A stretch of DNA of 64,000 bases from Trissonchulus latispiculum (GCA_030248195.1 JASAND010026111.1:1-64000); one strand, 5' to 3'; counted from the stretch's first letter, positions 35,276-46,665 are shown. Translations and numbers: made by a program. The notes: generated by a model not told the origin, from the letters alone.

Positions 35276-36941
35276 GAGTCTCTGTATTTTTGCTTGTGCC
35301 CGTCTTGTGGGACAGTCGGGTGTACCAGACTGCTCCTTTGTCTCCTCCTGTGTGCTGCCATTCCACTCCTGCAGGTATGTCGACTAGAGAACCTTTTATT
35401 TTGCTTGTAATAATTGCGTGCCATTGCAATGTACGGGCCATGCGCCTATGTTTGTAAAAAACATTTATTTGTATTCTGTAGTCTCTAGGGTTTGTTAGGT
35501 TACGTGGAGATAAATTGCGTAAATAGTATTGATAAATTGATAAATAGTATTTCTATAAGAGTTACATCTACTGGCGAGGCTTCCCCAGGACTGGCTCTCC
35601 CCAAGCCAGGCGTGCTATCCATTGTAGGCACAACCCTAGCAGTGGTTTCCTCTGTATAATTAGCATTCCTGCTGCACCGAGGTGTCAATTGGGGTTGGTG
35701 TGTCCAGCCCATATCAATCACTTCATCTAGTTTGAATAACACACGAAACAAGACGCAAACGAAGAGGTATCTATCTTGTTGGCTTTATACTTGTAGAATT
35801 TTTGTGGATATCAAGAAACCACTAGCCTTTGTCAATTATATACGTAGATAGGTATTGTTCCAGTCTTGGTACCAGAAGTTAATTTTACCAAACTAGGTTA
35901 TTTAAAAAATGTTGTTAGTTTGGGGCACGTAACAGTATATGCTTCATGTTTCTTAGCAAACAGGGCAATTTCTTGTGACTACACAGTCACACAGGAATCT
36001 GAGGGTCTGTTCTCAGAAAGGTCCATATTTTCAGCTTGGGTTAGTTGGGTTAACAAAATGTTGAATATGCTCAATTTGATTGTACAAACACTATGCTTTT
36101 GTTATTCCAGAAAGGTTTGACTTCTTGACTTGGTTCATGGTGTAGTTGACTAAGCAGAATTTTTTAAAATAGACAGCATCGATTTTGAGTCGACAGCTTT
36201 CATTCCCGATTCCAAACTTTTGGTTTGTCCATACAGTCAGAAACTTCTGCCCCGTCAACGTTTTTGTTGGTCTGTGTTTGGTTGAACGGTTCAAGTTAAC
36301 GCTTCCTAACAGATTACTGTATTTCCGATTTCAGCCTAAAGAGTACGTATTCCTTGAAGCATTATAGTTACTTTCTTTCACTTATTTCATTATTAATTAT
36401 AACATTTAAGCCATTCAACTTTGTAGGCAGTAGCAATGGAAACCTCGTTATTTGATGCGGAATCTGATTTGGAGATGTATGGTTCCTGAGTACTGGAAAA
36501 GGTAATGGCAGGAACTGACAGCCATTGAAGCGCGTTCAATTAAATTATCAGCTTATGAAAGTCCTCTGTAGAAAGATTGCTAAATGAAAACTATCCAAGC
36601 GAAAAGGTGTCTTTGTTCCACGAAATTTCTGTCTTTTGAATTGCGACCTGTAAACGTCAGAGTTGCATAACACTCGGTTAACTTAGAATAAAGTAGTCAG
36701 AGACTTCGACGTTTGTGTTAATTAGGTACTCGGATTTGTGTTAATGAATCTCCAGTTTTATTCTTGATTTGGCAAAATCAAGTTAGCCAACCGCAAACCT
36801 TGGCCAAGGACCCTTAGACGGTTGCTTATTATGACAGTAAATTCACTAAAACCTAACCTTCCTTCTTGCAAAACATTGTCTTGAAATGTAAACAAATCTA
36901 TCTTCTGTGTGACCGACCACTCTAATTCTACTCCATAGTAC
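35276..36941. other. Non-coding stretch
   Basis: No gene is supported. Open frames up to 84 codons (for example 35500-35751 minus and 35866-36120 plus) have no domain or signal. GC-richer patches near 35570-35720 and 36780-36860 could contain short exons, but I see no consistent pair of splice sites with a frame. Confidence 0.4.
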
Positions 36942-37317
36942 CAAGAGTACATAATATAAGAGTGTAACAGCTGGCAAGCTCTCTGTTATCAGAGCAAAAC
37001 CTATGCTCTGTTCGCTAACGGCCTACCCCCTCCCCAAATTGGACCCCAGTGAACAAAGTGAATTCGCCCGCTATGTTTGTGTTCTAAGCTCGAAACAGAC
37101 ACAAATTAGACTTACGCACAGCTTGTGTTTTCGAGCTTAAGCACATAAACATAGAGCGAGTGAGCGTACCCCCGTTTGGACCCCGTACACATATAGGGGC
37201 GGAGTGAGAGGGGGTCAATTTGGGGAGGGGGTAAGCCGATAGCGAACATAGCATAGTTTTGGCTCTGACTGCATAGAGTGTGGCGCTTGTCACACTCTTA
37301 TACATTATGTACTCTTG
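36942..37317. mobile_element. MITE-like element, family 1 copy c
   Basis: CAAGAGTACATAATATAAGA at the left is inverted at the right. An inner stem of CCCCCTCCCCAAATTG and CAATTTGGGGAGGGGG is present. It shares end sequence and layout with the copies in units A and B, but the inner sequence differs. GTACC lies on both flanks and may be the target duplication. Confidence 0.75.
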
Positions 37318-37743
37318 ATTGTACCTAAAGACCGGTTCACACTAGCGTACAAGCACAGGCACAAGCACAACCAATACCATAAGACGGAGGCGCTTTTAAA
37401 GCCTCAACCCACGCAGGTAGAGACAGGAATGATGCAAAAAATGTTTTAAGGCAGTCTTGACATTCTCGTTAACCGGATTTCTCTCATCTTCAGATTGCAT
37501 AGTCACAAAGAATGTCACAACAAATTGTAAACGTAAGGGGAACTGCCTAAACACGTTTGGCCAATTTTTGTTTTAAGCTTTGGGTTGGATTTGATAAAGA
37601 AGCTAATTTAAGAATAATTTATTATCTTTATAATAGGTGGTATTTGGCTAAGACTCATATTTAAATTCCTATGTTTCGCATGTAAATTCTTTAGCGCGGA
37701 TGATTTCCGTCCTATCAAGAGTCCATAACTAATTCCTTTATAT
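37318..37743. other. Non-coding stretch
   Basis: A possible single transposon end, ACCGGTTCACACTAGCG, is at about 37330; it resembles the ends of the element at 52.7 kb. Nothing else was seen. Confidence 0.35.
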
Positions 37744-38360
37744 TATAGAAGAAGAGTAAGCCACTAGAGAGCTCCTTTTCTTGGCATTGCGTAACGGTGC
37801 TCCGCCAAACATACCGAATGTTCGCCTGTTTGGTGGGGGGTCGACAAGCATACCCCCCTCTCCATTTGGTGGGGGGGGTTAGCAAAAACAGGTCCCCGTT
37901 TGGGGGGGGGGGGTAGGCAGAAGGGGGTCCCCGTTTGGGGGGTGGGTTGCCAAGTCAGGCTAAGATTGCCTGAATCTGGTTGGCTGTTGGCAACCCCCCC
38001 CCTCAAACGGGGACCTCTTTTGCTTACACCCCTCCCCCCCCCACCAAACGGGTCCTCTCTTTGCTTGCTACCCCCTCACCAAACGGGGACCCAATTTCGA
38101 ACAGAACAAAAACCGCCGTAATCCTCTGCTCTACCCCCCCCCACCAAACGGGGAGGGGGTCTCTGCAATCTGATTGGCTGTTGGCTACCCCCCTCCACCA
38201 AACTGTGCTACCCTCCCACCAAACGGAGAGGGGGGTATGCTTTGTCGAAGAGAGCTAACCCCCCCCCACCAAACGGGGGAACATTCGAGTATTCTTGTCG
38301 GAGCACCGTTACGCAATGCCAAGAAGAGAACCCTCTAGTGGCTTACTCTTCTTCTTATAT
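37744..38360. mobile_element. TIR element with CCCCACCAAACGGGG internal repeats
   Basis: Terminal inverted repeats of about 60 bp start with AGAAGAAGAGTAAGCCACTA (left 37748, right end about 38355) and include GGCATTGCGTAACGGTGCTCCG. The interior is built from many short CCCCCCACCAAACGGGG-type units in both orientations, so it is strongly self-complementary and G/C-run rich. There is no coding content. TATA-like flanks may be the target site. Confidence 0.85.
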
Positions 38361-38603
38361 ATAGTGCAATTATGCACTCCTGGTCCTATCTTCAACACAT
38401 GTTGCAGTACTCTGACTTTGACTCTGACCAAAAGTTTCTTCATGATTTCGCAATTTCCGCAGCATTGTTGCAGTGAGTTCAGCGCAATCACTTCACTCTA
38501 TAAATTGTTTTAAGGCGATCTTGAACTCAAATTCATACTCAAATCATTAATACGAATCTTAGTCTTGCCACACCGTCCATTCACTGATACCAGTCTCCTG
38601 GAA
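38361..38603. other. Short non-coding stretch
   Basis: This is AT-rich sequence between two TIR elements. No feature is supported. Confidence 0.35.
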
Positions 38604-38831
38604 CCAGTGCTAACAAAATTGGGTTGAGTTCAACCCGGGTTGAACCCATTTTGGGTTCAACCCTAAACTTTTCGGGTTGGCTAAACCCCCGTGCTCAATC
38701 CAATGTTATCAAATATTTTAGGGTTGACTTATCTGTTCCAGCGTTAATTCGGTTTTAACTCAACCCAAATTTCAAACCCAACCCTGTTTTTTCAACCTGG
38801 GTTGATTCAACCCGGTTTTGATAACACCGGG
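38604..38831. mobile_element. Small foldback element of GGGTTGA/TCAACCC motifs
   Basis: The left end CCAGTGCTAACAAAATTGGG is an imperfect inverse of CCCGGTTTTGATAACACCGG at the right. The interior consists of repeated CAACCCGGGTTG palindromic words, and a few more lie just outside to 38885. It is non-coding. Confidence 0.65.
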
Positions 38832-40396
38832 ATCATGGTTTTGAACCCAATCTCAACCCGGGTTGGGGTTTCAACCCGGGTTGAGATGCTTGATTACATC
38901 GGCCCCTTGTGTTGGGCTTGTGCAAAAGTTAAACTAACTTCAACTCTGCTTTGTTTTGGAGTTTGTGCCCATGTGCACTTGTGCATCGCAATTGTGTTTA
39001 TTGTAGCTATGAATTGAACCACACCTTTTACGCAAATGCTTCAAGACATTGCTAATTAGCTTCTATTTTAGTATTCAGCATTCTGTCTTTCTTGTTACCT
39101 TCTTTATTCACTTAGTTTACGTCAAATTAAAAAGATTCTAATCCCTTTAGGGTTGCTATCAAATAAAGCTTAGTGCTCAATTCAATTCAATTAAATTCTA
39201 TTCGTAGTCCATGTCTTGCCAGCAGTAACGTTTATTGGCCTTCTTCGCTAAAAATTCTAGTTTAGTTGAAAGGAAGGGCAGTCAATTAGATTCGAAATCC
39301 AAAATATTCGAAAAATTTCTAAATCTAGCATAATGTTGAACCTAAGCGGCTATGATTCGTCTCACAAGACAAGTCGTATTAATTAATTAAGTCGTATTAG
39401 TCGTCGTCGTCAGAAATTACCTGACATCCTAATAAATATGACACTAACTGACGAGAACCATTTAGGTTTACAACAAACCTACGTTAATGTGTTCTGTCGT
39501 TTTTGCATGGCCACTAACTGGGTTGCGGTTGCTCAACTGACTTCCCTGGGAAACTTTGGGAAATTCTTGGCTTTCTTGGCTTGGAAACTTTGGGAAACTT
39601 TTGGCCTTTCTATTTTCTAAAGGTCTACGTTACCGGGAAAACCGGAAAAAAACTCGGAAATTTGACTTCAAAAGAGCAAGTAACACTTGGACCCAAACCT
39701 CCAAAAAATGTAGATTTAGATTTTATATTTATAGTTAGTTAAATTTTTAGATTTAGATTCTGTCACCGTCTGTCGCCAGCAAAGCTTGTAAGGGCACTGA
39801 GATTCTTTATTCCAAATATGTTTCTTAACCTCTGTAGGACAACGCTGGAATTTTCTTTTGCATTTTCAAGGCGTCCAGGCAATGCCGTGCCAGGTAAGAC
39901 CCAAACCGTTTTGAACCATCCTAACTTTACGAGTCCTATTGATCAGGAAATTTCAGTTGTTTTGATTGGCTACTGATTGCCTAGCAGTTCTTACCACGGA
40001 TCTATACACCCCATACATACGTACATTCCAGTAATGATGCAATGATATTGGATGATATTAATAACAATTACATCAAACCAGAAAGCATAAATTGTTACAC
40101 CTGGGAGGAAATGCACCTTGCTCTGGTCAGATTTTGTAACAAACAAGGGTTACCGTTTGCAGCATTCCCTTGAACTCTTGATTAATGCATTAAGTACTGG
40201 CTGGCTTATACTTAGTTTGAGAATTTAGTTCACATCAGTTCAGCTAAGCGCTGAAACTTACAACTGAACGTATTTATGCAAAAATATTGTGCCGAGGTTT
40301 TGCTAAACCTATTGCAGCCAATTTTTTGAACAATTTTGGGTATCCCTTGTGGTGTTTGCGTCATCATCGAGGGGAGAAATATTCCTTCTTTCGCCA
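38832..40396. other. Non-coding stretch
   Basis: No gene is supported. A short imperfect duplication, TTGGGAAA(C/T)TT..TTGGCTTTC, lies at 39540-39610. A TCGTCGTCG patch is near 39400. Confidence 0.4.
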
Positions 40397-40397
40397 A

Positions 40398-41114
40398 GGA
40401 TGACCGAGTAGTTTAAGGCGCTGGTTAGAACTTCCGACCGTGTGGTCGGTGGTTCGATCCCCGAATGACCATAAAGCTTTCTCGGCTCTGGCTAACCCAG
40501 CTATTCATTCTTAATTAGTCGGTAAATCGGTATCACCATGTGGGAAGGTAACAGACATAGGTTAACGCGGGGGGTTTGGGGGGGTCCAAGCCCTCCCCCA
40601 ACCCCAACCCGGACAAGGTACAACCCCTATCGCCGTCGGGGACAAGGGGTAACTAAAACATGGCCAAGGGGTAACCAAAAATAGCCGGAAAATTAGTTTT
40701 TACAGTAAAATTTCAAAAAATTTCCGGCCTCGCCGGAATTTTTTAGCTAAAATGTTTAATTTTCGGCAAAAGTTTGAAATTGTTTCCAAAAATTGAAGAT
40801 GTTTTGCAAATTTTGACAAAACATTGCTAACTTTTCTAAAATTAATTTTTCGAAGAAGTTTACTAATTATTCTTGAGGTACAAGCCCCCCCTGAAAATTT
40901 TTGTTCAAGGTACAAGCCCCCTTAAAATTTTTTGGGGACAAGCCCCCCCAGGACCAGACCCTATGTTAATGTATGGTAACAGGAGTCCACGGGTACGTCA
41001 CCATTTGAATTGACACTCCTGGCTCTGCGGCTGAGAATCCGGGAATGAGCACCGACACCCCATCCCATGTCCTGTGGCAGGACGGAGATATCTCCTGGGG
41101 TATACCTTTACCTT
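40398..41114 (+). repeat. tRNA-derived SINE, probably with a nested G-rich insert
   Basis: The head has pol III promoter boxes. TGACCGAGTAGTTTAAGGCG (40401-40420) is an A-box/D-arm of Ser/Leu type. GGTTCGATCCCC (40451-40462) is a B-box. The acceptor and anticodon stems do not pair, so it is not a functional tRNA. A body follows, and the tail ends in TACCTTTACCTT near 41100-41112, a short-repeat tail typical of some invertebrate SINEs. Between about 40572 and 40963 there is an extra segment with GGGG/CCCC-rich borders, possibly a second small element inserted in the SINE. Confidence 0.6.
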
Positions 41115-43403
41115 CATCTACTTGCTGACTACTTATGATTATCCGGATTCATATCAACCACTGAGCCAGGATCAAATTATGAGTAACAATTTATTTACGC
41201 AAAAACAGACACTGTTTATTTGCTTTTTGATAGTCTCACTTCTCACTTAACGTTAATGTTTTTATGTTTGGATGTAATTTGACGTCCAGGGAATTAGTAA
41301 AGGCTTATAGTTGTTTACGTTTAGCTCATTTTCGTTTGTTACAGTTTTTCGTTGTATTGCTTTAGTTACCCAAAACACGAATTTTCCAGGGTAATTACGC
41401 AAAAACAGGATTATCCTGGGAGTTTGTTTATATTCCAAGTAAATGAATAAGTCAGGCAATTACGTAAATTAACCTATATATAAGTAGAAGCAATTTTTGC
41501 CAGTGCCTCAAGGCAGAAGCATTTAGACCTTTCTTCCTATCTTGAAGTTAATCGTTGCGTGCGCTGCGTATCACCCCGAGTAAATGCGTGATTTATCCAT
41601 CCGTCTTAAAGCAATATATAGGACGAAATGACAAATGTGTCATCGCAAGAGTCTATAATAGGAAGAGTGGGACATTCAGCCCTTCCTAATAGATTAAGCC
41701 TGCGAGATGCTCGACACATTGAGGTCGAAATCTCGGGGGGGGGGCGGTACCGTTTAACGTTGTTATGAAGCCATATGTTTAGATGCGTTTGAACTAAAAC
41801 GCATCCATCGCTTACCTCATGTCAAATCTACCTGCTTAAGCGTACCCCCTCTGAGATCTTGGATGAATCATTGTTAAGCATGTGTTTGTATGCGAATGAA
41901 CTAAAATGAATCTCATTGGACGCCGTCACTACGCAAGCTATAGTAACGAAGTTTTCAAAATTTTAAAGCTTTTCTCTATCGATTGATGGTAATCTCACCT
42001 CTGTAGGTGCTCTCAGTACAAACGGTAGCCAAAAACGTAAAACTGGTTATTTTCAGCTGTTGATAAATGAGAAAAATAGGGACGAACAATATTAGGTAAA
42101 TGCAACCGTCCAGGATTCGCGGGATTCTCCCTGCTAATGAAAGTAGGGGTGGCTTAGCTGCCAATCAAAAATCGGCCAACGACCAGGTTGCACAAACATG
42201 GCATAGGCAAGAGTTTATATATAAAAGGATATTTTATAAACTCTTGGCCTAGGGGATATATACTTTATATTTTATTATTTTAAAGGGACCTTTTATAAAC
42301 TCTTGGCTTAGGGAAATGATCTACTTGGCATTTCTAAAGTTTTAAGTTTTTTAGTTTTAAGTTTTAAGTTTTAAGAACAAGCTATAGCTACCGTAATCTT
42401 TTGCTTCAACCTTTCCCCAGAAGTCTGCGTACTGTTGAAGTAATTCCAATAAAATGGTAATAATTGGTCTCGTTTGTAGTAGCTGAGAGAATCAGCGGTG
42501 ACTCACTGGTCGAACAGTTTGTTTGCACCTCGTTTAGTAGAGATCTTCATATTCCGCGAAATATCCACTTCACCTTCCCTATTGTAAACGGTACCTGTCC
42601 CACAAAATTCCCAAAAAATTTATTATCAAAGCATGTGACACAGTGACATAAATACATTACAGAAGACAACCAATCCTAATTGTTGATCTCACTTTATTAT
42701 CTGACTTAGAAAGCGGAAGCAGGGCGAAAAATTATTCTCCAATAGATAACAACTTTTCTCATTAAAGACAAAACTCGTCTCATTAGAAAAAAGCTTGTGT
42801 CAAAATCGAGTGAGTGATTCATCAAATTTTGGCACCAATTATCGTCATGAGTAATCCAAATTGAAACAATTATAATTCAGTAAAAGTGCAAAAATTACTT
42901 TCTTCCTACAGAGGGAACAATGGAAGAAGTCCATTTTCAATTTAATATATAGCCGAGACTTCTTAATCCATTGTTTCTGTAGCTTTTCCTTAGAAATAAT
43001 GACAACTTTTCTTCCCTTAATTAGTCTGGATAACTTCTCCTGCTAATTGAGACTGTAGCAGAAATTAATGTTGCTCTGCCTTAAATTAGTTTAGTCAGCG
43101 TACTTAAACAGCTGCCGAAGCTACTGGCGCCACTTGGAGTACCTACCGTATTTGAAAACAAATGGTATTTCCTTTAGTTCAAAGTTCAAAAAATTTCAAA
43201 GTTTGGCCAGTGGCTAAGGTATAGACGCACGCCTCCTAGAAAGATGTGTGCAAGACACCTGCATAGCTATGCTTAAAATTGCTCTGGGTTCTGAAAGACG
43301 CACATCTACCAAAACAGTGGCACAGTATAGGTTAACGGTTCCTTTCTGATTCAAACTTGAATTTCCACTGAAAAGATAACACTAACCGAGAGCATTTTCT
43401 AAT
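41115..43403. other. Non-coding stretch
   Basis: No gene is supported. There is an imperfect tandem repeat at about 42228-42310 (TTTTATAAACTCTTGGC..TAGGG twice). A TTTTAAGTTTTAAG run is near 42345-42372. Confidence 0.4.
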
Positions 43404-43560
43404 GACCTTTTCGCGCAGCGAGTTAAAAGAGTTAAAGTTAACTCAATGCTTCTCGCGCACAGGGTTAAACGAGTTAGACAGTTCCTTTTAACTCGTTAGC
43501 AGGGTTAAACGAGTTAAAAATGTTTAATTCACTCTTTTAACTCGCCCGCGAAAAGGCCCT
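43404..43560. mobile_element. 157-bp MITE with CCTTTTCGCG ends
   Basis: The left end CCTTTTCGCG..CGAGTTAAAAGAG is inverted at the right (CTCTTTTAACTCG..CGCGAAAAGG). The middle is made of GAGTTAAA/TTTAACTC words, so most of it can fold. It is too short to code. The GAGTTAAA words recur in the repeats at 47.1 and 54.1 kb. Confidence 0.8.
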
Positions 43561-44698
43561 AAGAATTGTACTAATGGTTTTGGGCATTGTCTCCTGTTCC
43601 CCCTAATTTTTTAAAACCTGACCAAGCGAGGTACAATTTGATACAGAAATGCTTTACATTACATTAAATTAAATACATTAAATTGTCTAAATTAAGTTCT
43701 CCACCCCCTACAAACAATAACCCAAACCTCTAAAAGAAGCCCTGATTTTGAGATGGGTTACTGTAGCACTACTAAGACCAAAAAGTGATACAGGTTATAT
43801 ACAACTCGAAGAGCAAATATGAAACTGGAAATTTACTAGTTCAGGCAGTTTATCCCAAGCGTTATCAAAGCATCAACGATTTACTCTGACATAATGCCAA
43901 CTCTGAGAAGTTTGAGTATCGTTTTCCACATCAGGTATATAAGTTACTAATTTGTTTTCCGCTTAATGAACTTAATGGTCGAATGGGCGACCAAAAGTTG
44001 ACGGATCTTAGAGACTAAATGTTATTTTGAGGGTAAAAACAGACCATCTGCAAAAACTGATCCTTAGATGATTATTTTTAGCATTGAGTTAATTCGTCCA
44101 CAGAATAGAAAACATTATACTAACTAATGACTAATGAGAGATTGGGGCAGTGCTAAATCTTTTGTAATTAGTTTAGTTGTACAGAACTTCCCAGTGTCTA
44201 ACTTAAGTATCAAACTGCGTTGGAAAGAATCTCGAGAATTTTTGCCACTAAAATATCTCAAGCTTGGGATATAATGGCAGGATTTTCTTGACTGCGTTGA
44301 AACAAATTTTTCTGAAGGTTACATAATTGAGCTGCATGTCGCACTGAGTCAAACCCAAAAACTTGGTGTAATTGCAATTAGTAACCTACCGGCTTAACTA
44401 TGAAAGAAATGGTATATTATTACATATCAGATTAAAAACATTAGATTTATGCTGACAAATCAGCAATTTTTCAGCAATTGTAAGAATTTGGTTAACAACG
44501 CTTAGTCACATTTCGTTTATTTAGTGCATTAATTGTAAATTAATGTGCAAGATTGGACAGAATTTATTTTAATTCACTATGCCGTCTAGTTCAATCCAAA
44601 CATTTTCGACCCTTTACGAAAATAAATCCCGCATTTTTCCAATTACTTAACTTTCTGATTTTATCTGTACTTGAGATTAACCTAACCTTTTGCATTTC
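43561..44698. other. Upstream region of the GPCR gene
   Basis: This region is AT-rich and non-coding. If the acceptor at 44699-44700 belongs to a 5'-UTR intron, that intron and the first exon lie somewhere here. I could not identify the donor or a promoter. Confidence 0.4.
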
Positions 44699-44700
44699 AG
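44689..44700 (+). promoter_or_regulatory. 3' splice acceptor just upstream of the GPCR start codon
   Basis: TTTTGCATTTCAG ends at 44700, a good acceptor with a pyrimidine tract, and leaves a 23-nt leader before the ATG at 44724. An in-frame TAG at 44716-44718 shows that coding does not continue upstream in this frame. It may be the end of a 5'-UTR intron or a spliced-leader acceptor. Confidence 0.65.
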
Positions 44701-44723
44701 CGACATTACTAACTGCATAGCCG

Positions 44724-45662
44724 ATGAATAAAACGGAGAATATCACATCTATTGAATGTGCTGCATATTACACCACAGCAACGGGAGCTTATTTTTCAAC
44801 CCTGGGGCTGCTGGGTTGCCTGCTAAACGTTCTTGCTGCGGTCGGCTGCTTCCAGTGCCACCGATATACGGTGGCAACGCGACTGCTAATGACCGCACAG
44901 TGCGTGCTGAACGCAGCACAGTGCGGCGGTTACTTGCTGTACATGGGTCCGATTTTGGTCATGGGCTTCGAAAGTGCCTGGTCAAGACTGACCTTCTTTC
45001 GAACCGTCGTGGTTTTCTGGACCTACGGGTCCATGTTTTTGATGGCCGTCATCGCGAGTCAACGCGCCATCACCATACAGAACGGGTGGGTGGCCAAACG
45101 CTGGTTCAGTCGTCCCAATGTGGCACTGGTACTTCTGGGTGCCGGGATCATAACCCTCATTTTTAGCCTACTAGTTCGTCTGACCAACAACGAGTTCTAC
45201 TTTGACGTTTGTCTGCTGAATTGGGCTCGGTCGAGCACTTCTGCCGATGCTAGAGAGTTGGTAGTGACCCTAAATTGGATCCTAACCTTTGGACTAATCT
45301 CGTGTACTGTAGTCTGCTATACCCTGATTGGACTGATCCTACAAGTACGTTACTGTAGAGCCAAACTGAGAAATCAGACAACGGCCATCAAACGGAAAGA
45401 ACTGTTCCTAACGGCAGAGATGTTCACCCTAGCAGCCCTGAGAGTGGTCCACATCGTTTTGGGTCTGTTTTGGATCGGTCGGACCCTCCGGAACCTGACA
45501 CCTTTCGCGGTGTTGATGATTTTGGAGAACCTAAAGGCCCTACTGGCGATGTCTGATCCGATTGTCTATCTGACAACCTCGCACGATCTCCGAAACCAGA
45601 TCAGCTGCTTGATCACGGGCAAGGCGCTGATCATGGCATGGAGCTCGCAGAGTAACGACTAA
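44724..45662 (+). CDS. Rhodopsin-like seven-transmembrane receptor (GPCR), main exon
   Basis: A 312-residue frame with seven hydrophobic segments at about 22-43, 51-73, 92-118, 131-152, 178-208, 228-252 and 260-283, and N-glycosylation sites NKT and NIT at the N-terminus. TM1 has the conserved Asn (GCLLNVLA) and TM7 ends in DPIVY (278-282), a DPxxY form of the NPxxY motif, as in class A receptors. Deviations: DRY at the end of TM3 is SQR (112-114); TM6 has LGLFWIG without the CWxP proline; I see no Cys at the top of TM3, although Cys163 is in loop 2. The ligand is not predictable. The start is the first ATG after the acceptor at 44700. The frame stops at 45660-45662, but a donor GTAACG at 45652 would instead join it to a C-terminal exon at 46332-46435, giving about 343 residues. 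It is a plasma-membrane receptor of a divergent lineage. Confidence 0.85.
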   Translation: MNKTENITSIECAAYYTTATGAYFSTLGLLGCLLNVLAAVGCFQCHRYTVATRLLMTAQCVLNAAQCGGYLLYMGPILVMGFESAWSRLTFFRTVVVFWTYGSMFLMAVIASQRAITIQNGWVAKRWFSRPNVALVLLGAGIITLIFSLLVRLTNNEFYFDVCLLNWARSSTSADARELVVTLNWILTFGLISCTVVCYTLIGLILQVRYCRAKLRNQTTAIKRKELFLTAEMFTLAALRVVHIVLGLFWIGRTLRNLTPFAVLMILENLKALLAMSDPIVYLTTSHDLRNQISCLITGKALIMAWSSQSND

Positions 45663-46331
45663 AAGGTGGCGCTTCCGTTATCGGAGTTATAGACCTTGAA
45701 CCCTTCTCAAAAAAGTTTACTGCTGGAGTAGGAAATACAAAAAAGGGAGATGTTATGGCTGTGAAAGAAAAGCAGGCATAGGAAAGATTGATAAGATTTT
45801 ATTTTGAAGTTCTGCTAATGGGCCTGTGGTGTTGGAGTATTCCTTCCTGACCGCTAGCACATACCGCAGGACCATCAGCTGAACTTCCATATACGGCTTA
45901 CCAATCTTTCCTAAAGGTATGCCTACTTCTCTTACAGTTCTCCTTACGTATAATTTTCCAAAATTACTATTTCCGTTTTTGTCAAAATGTCAGTAAAATA
46001 TCTCCACTTTCGGAGTTTCTAGCAATTGGATTGGGTGACGTGACGTTTGCTCAAAGATTGCCGGACGGAAGTCGGCGAATACACAAATCGAGAGAAACCC
46101 TTACAATCGGGAACAAATTGACTGCTCTCAAGATTAATGTCCAAATTTGCATGGAATGCCGATAATGGAAGCACTGCCCACTCTTTTCTAACACTTCATA
46201 AGTTTAAGTATAAATTTACCCAGAATTATTGAATTTTTCAAACGTTAATGCTCCTAGATCGGGTTTGCTGAGTTGTGTTTTCACTGGTTGATTTATTTGC
46301 AATAATTAATTAATAATTAATTGTGTTTTAG

Positions 46332-46435
46332 AAAGTCTAGCTCAAGTAAGCCCAGGTTCTGCTCCCGGACCTTCCGACCAACGTGGTCTTGTCCCAGTGG
46401 AAGAAACGCCACCCGTTGGAGAAGCCACGCTTTGA
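46332..46435 (+). CDS. Probable C-terminal exon of the GPCR
   Basis: TTGTGTTTTAG ends at 46331 as an acceptor. The main exon cut before GT at 45652 ends in phase 1, and this exon begins with the two bases needed. The frame then runs 33 codons to TGA at 46433-46435. It encodes a Ser/Pro/Gly/Glu-rich tail (SLAQVSPGSAPGPSD onward), which is plausible as a cytoplasmic C-terminus with phosphorylation sites. The intron would be 680 bp (45652-46331). Without splicing the receptor would end after SSQSND. The phase fit and the non-AT-like composition support the exon; the donor is only moderate. Confidence 0.55.
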
Positions 46436-46594
46436 TGTTATTAAATTCTCATCAGACTAATGTCAGTGAAGGTGGCATAGGCGATGATTTGCTAAGCTTA
46501 TCATCAAGAGTGCATAATTGCATTATTATTATTAGGAAGAAATAATGCATAGAAGAAATCCTGGACTCTTGCTATCATAGAGGGTCAGTGGACT

Positions 46595-46665
46595 GTCTGG
46601 CGGTGTAGTGGTAAGCACGTCTGGTTGCAGAGCAGAAAGACCGTGGTTCGATCCACAGCCGGACC
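46595..46665 (+). tRNA. tRNA-Cys(GCA)-like gene or pseudogene
   Basis: The acceptor stem GTCTGGC (46595-46601) pairs over 7 bp with GCCGGAC (46658-46664), with one G-U. The D-stem GTGT/GCAC and the anticodon stem TCTGG/GCAGA (one mismatch) are present. The anticodon loop TTGCAGA gives GCA (46627-46629), which reads the Cys codon UGC. GGTTCGATCC is a good B-box. The T-stem pairs as GTGG/CCAC only with a 6-nt loop, one base short of normal, so it may be a decayed copy or a SINE head. T-rich DNA follows; a clear TTTT terminator is not close. Confidence 0.55.

Noticed and set aside
37860..38280. CRISPR or satellite array of CCCCACCAAACGGGG
   Set aside because: Units occur in both orientations with irregular spacing, within a TIR element.
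39440..39475. CTGACGAG followed by an AACC/GGTT stem, resembling the start of a hammerhead ribozyme
   Set aside because: The GAAA that must follow helix II is absent, and no helix I or III partner is present.
40398..40471. Functional tRNA-Ser or tRNA-Leu
   Set aside because: A and B boxes are good, but the acceptor and anticodon stems do not pair. Better explained as a SINE head.
44756..45166. 136-codon second frame inside the receptor exon
   Set aside because: It is an overlapping-frame shadow of the receptor; its composition (His/Arg/Gly-rich) follows from the receptor codons.
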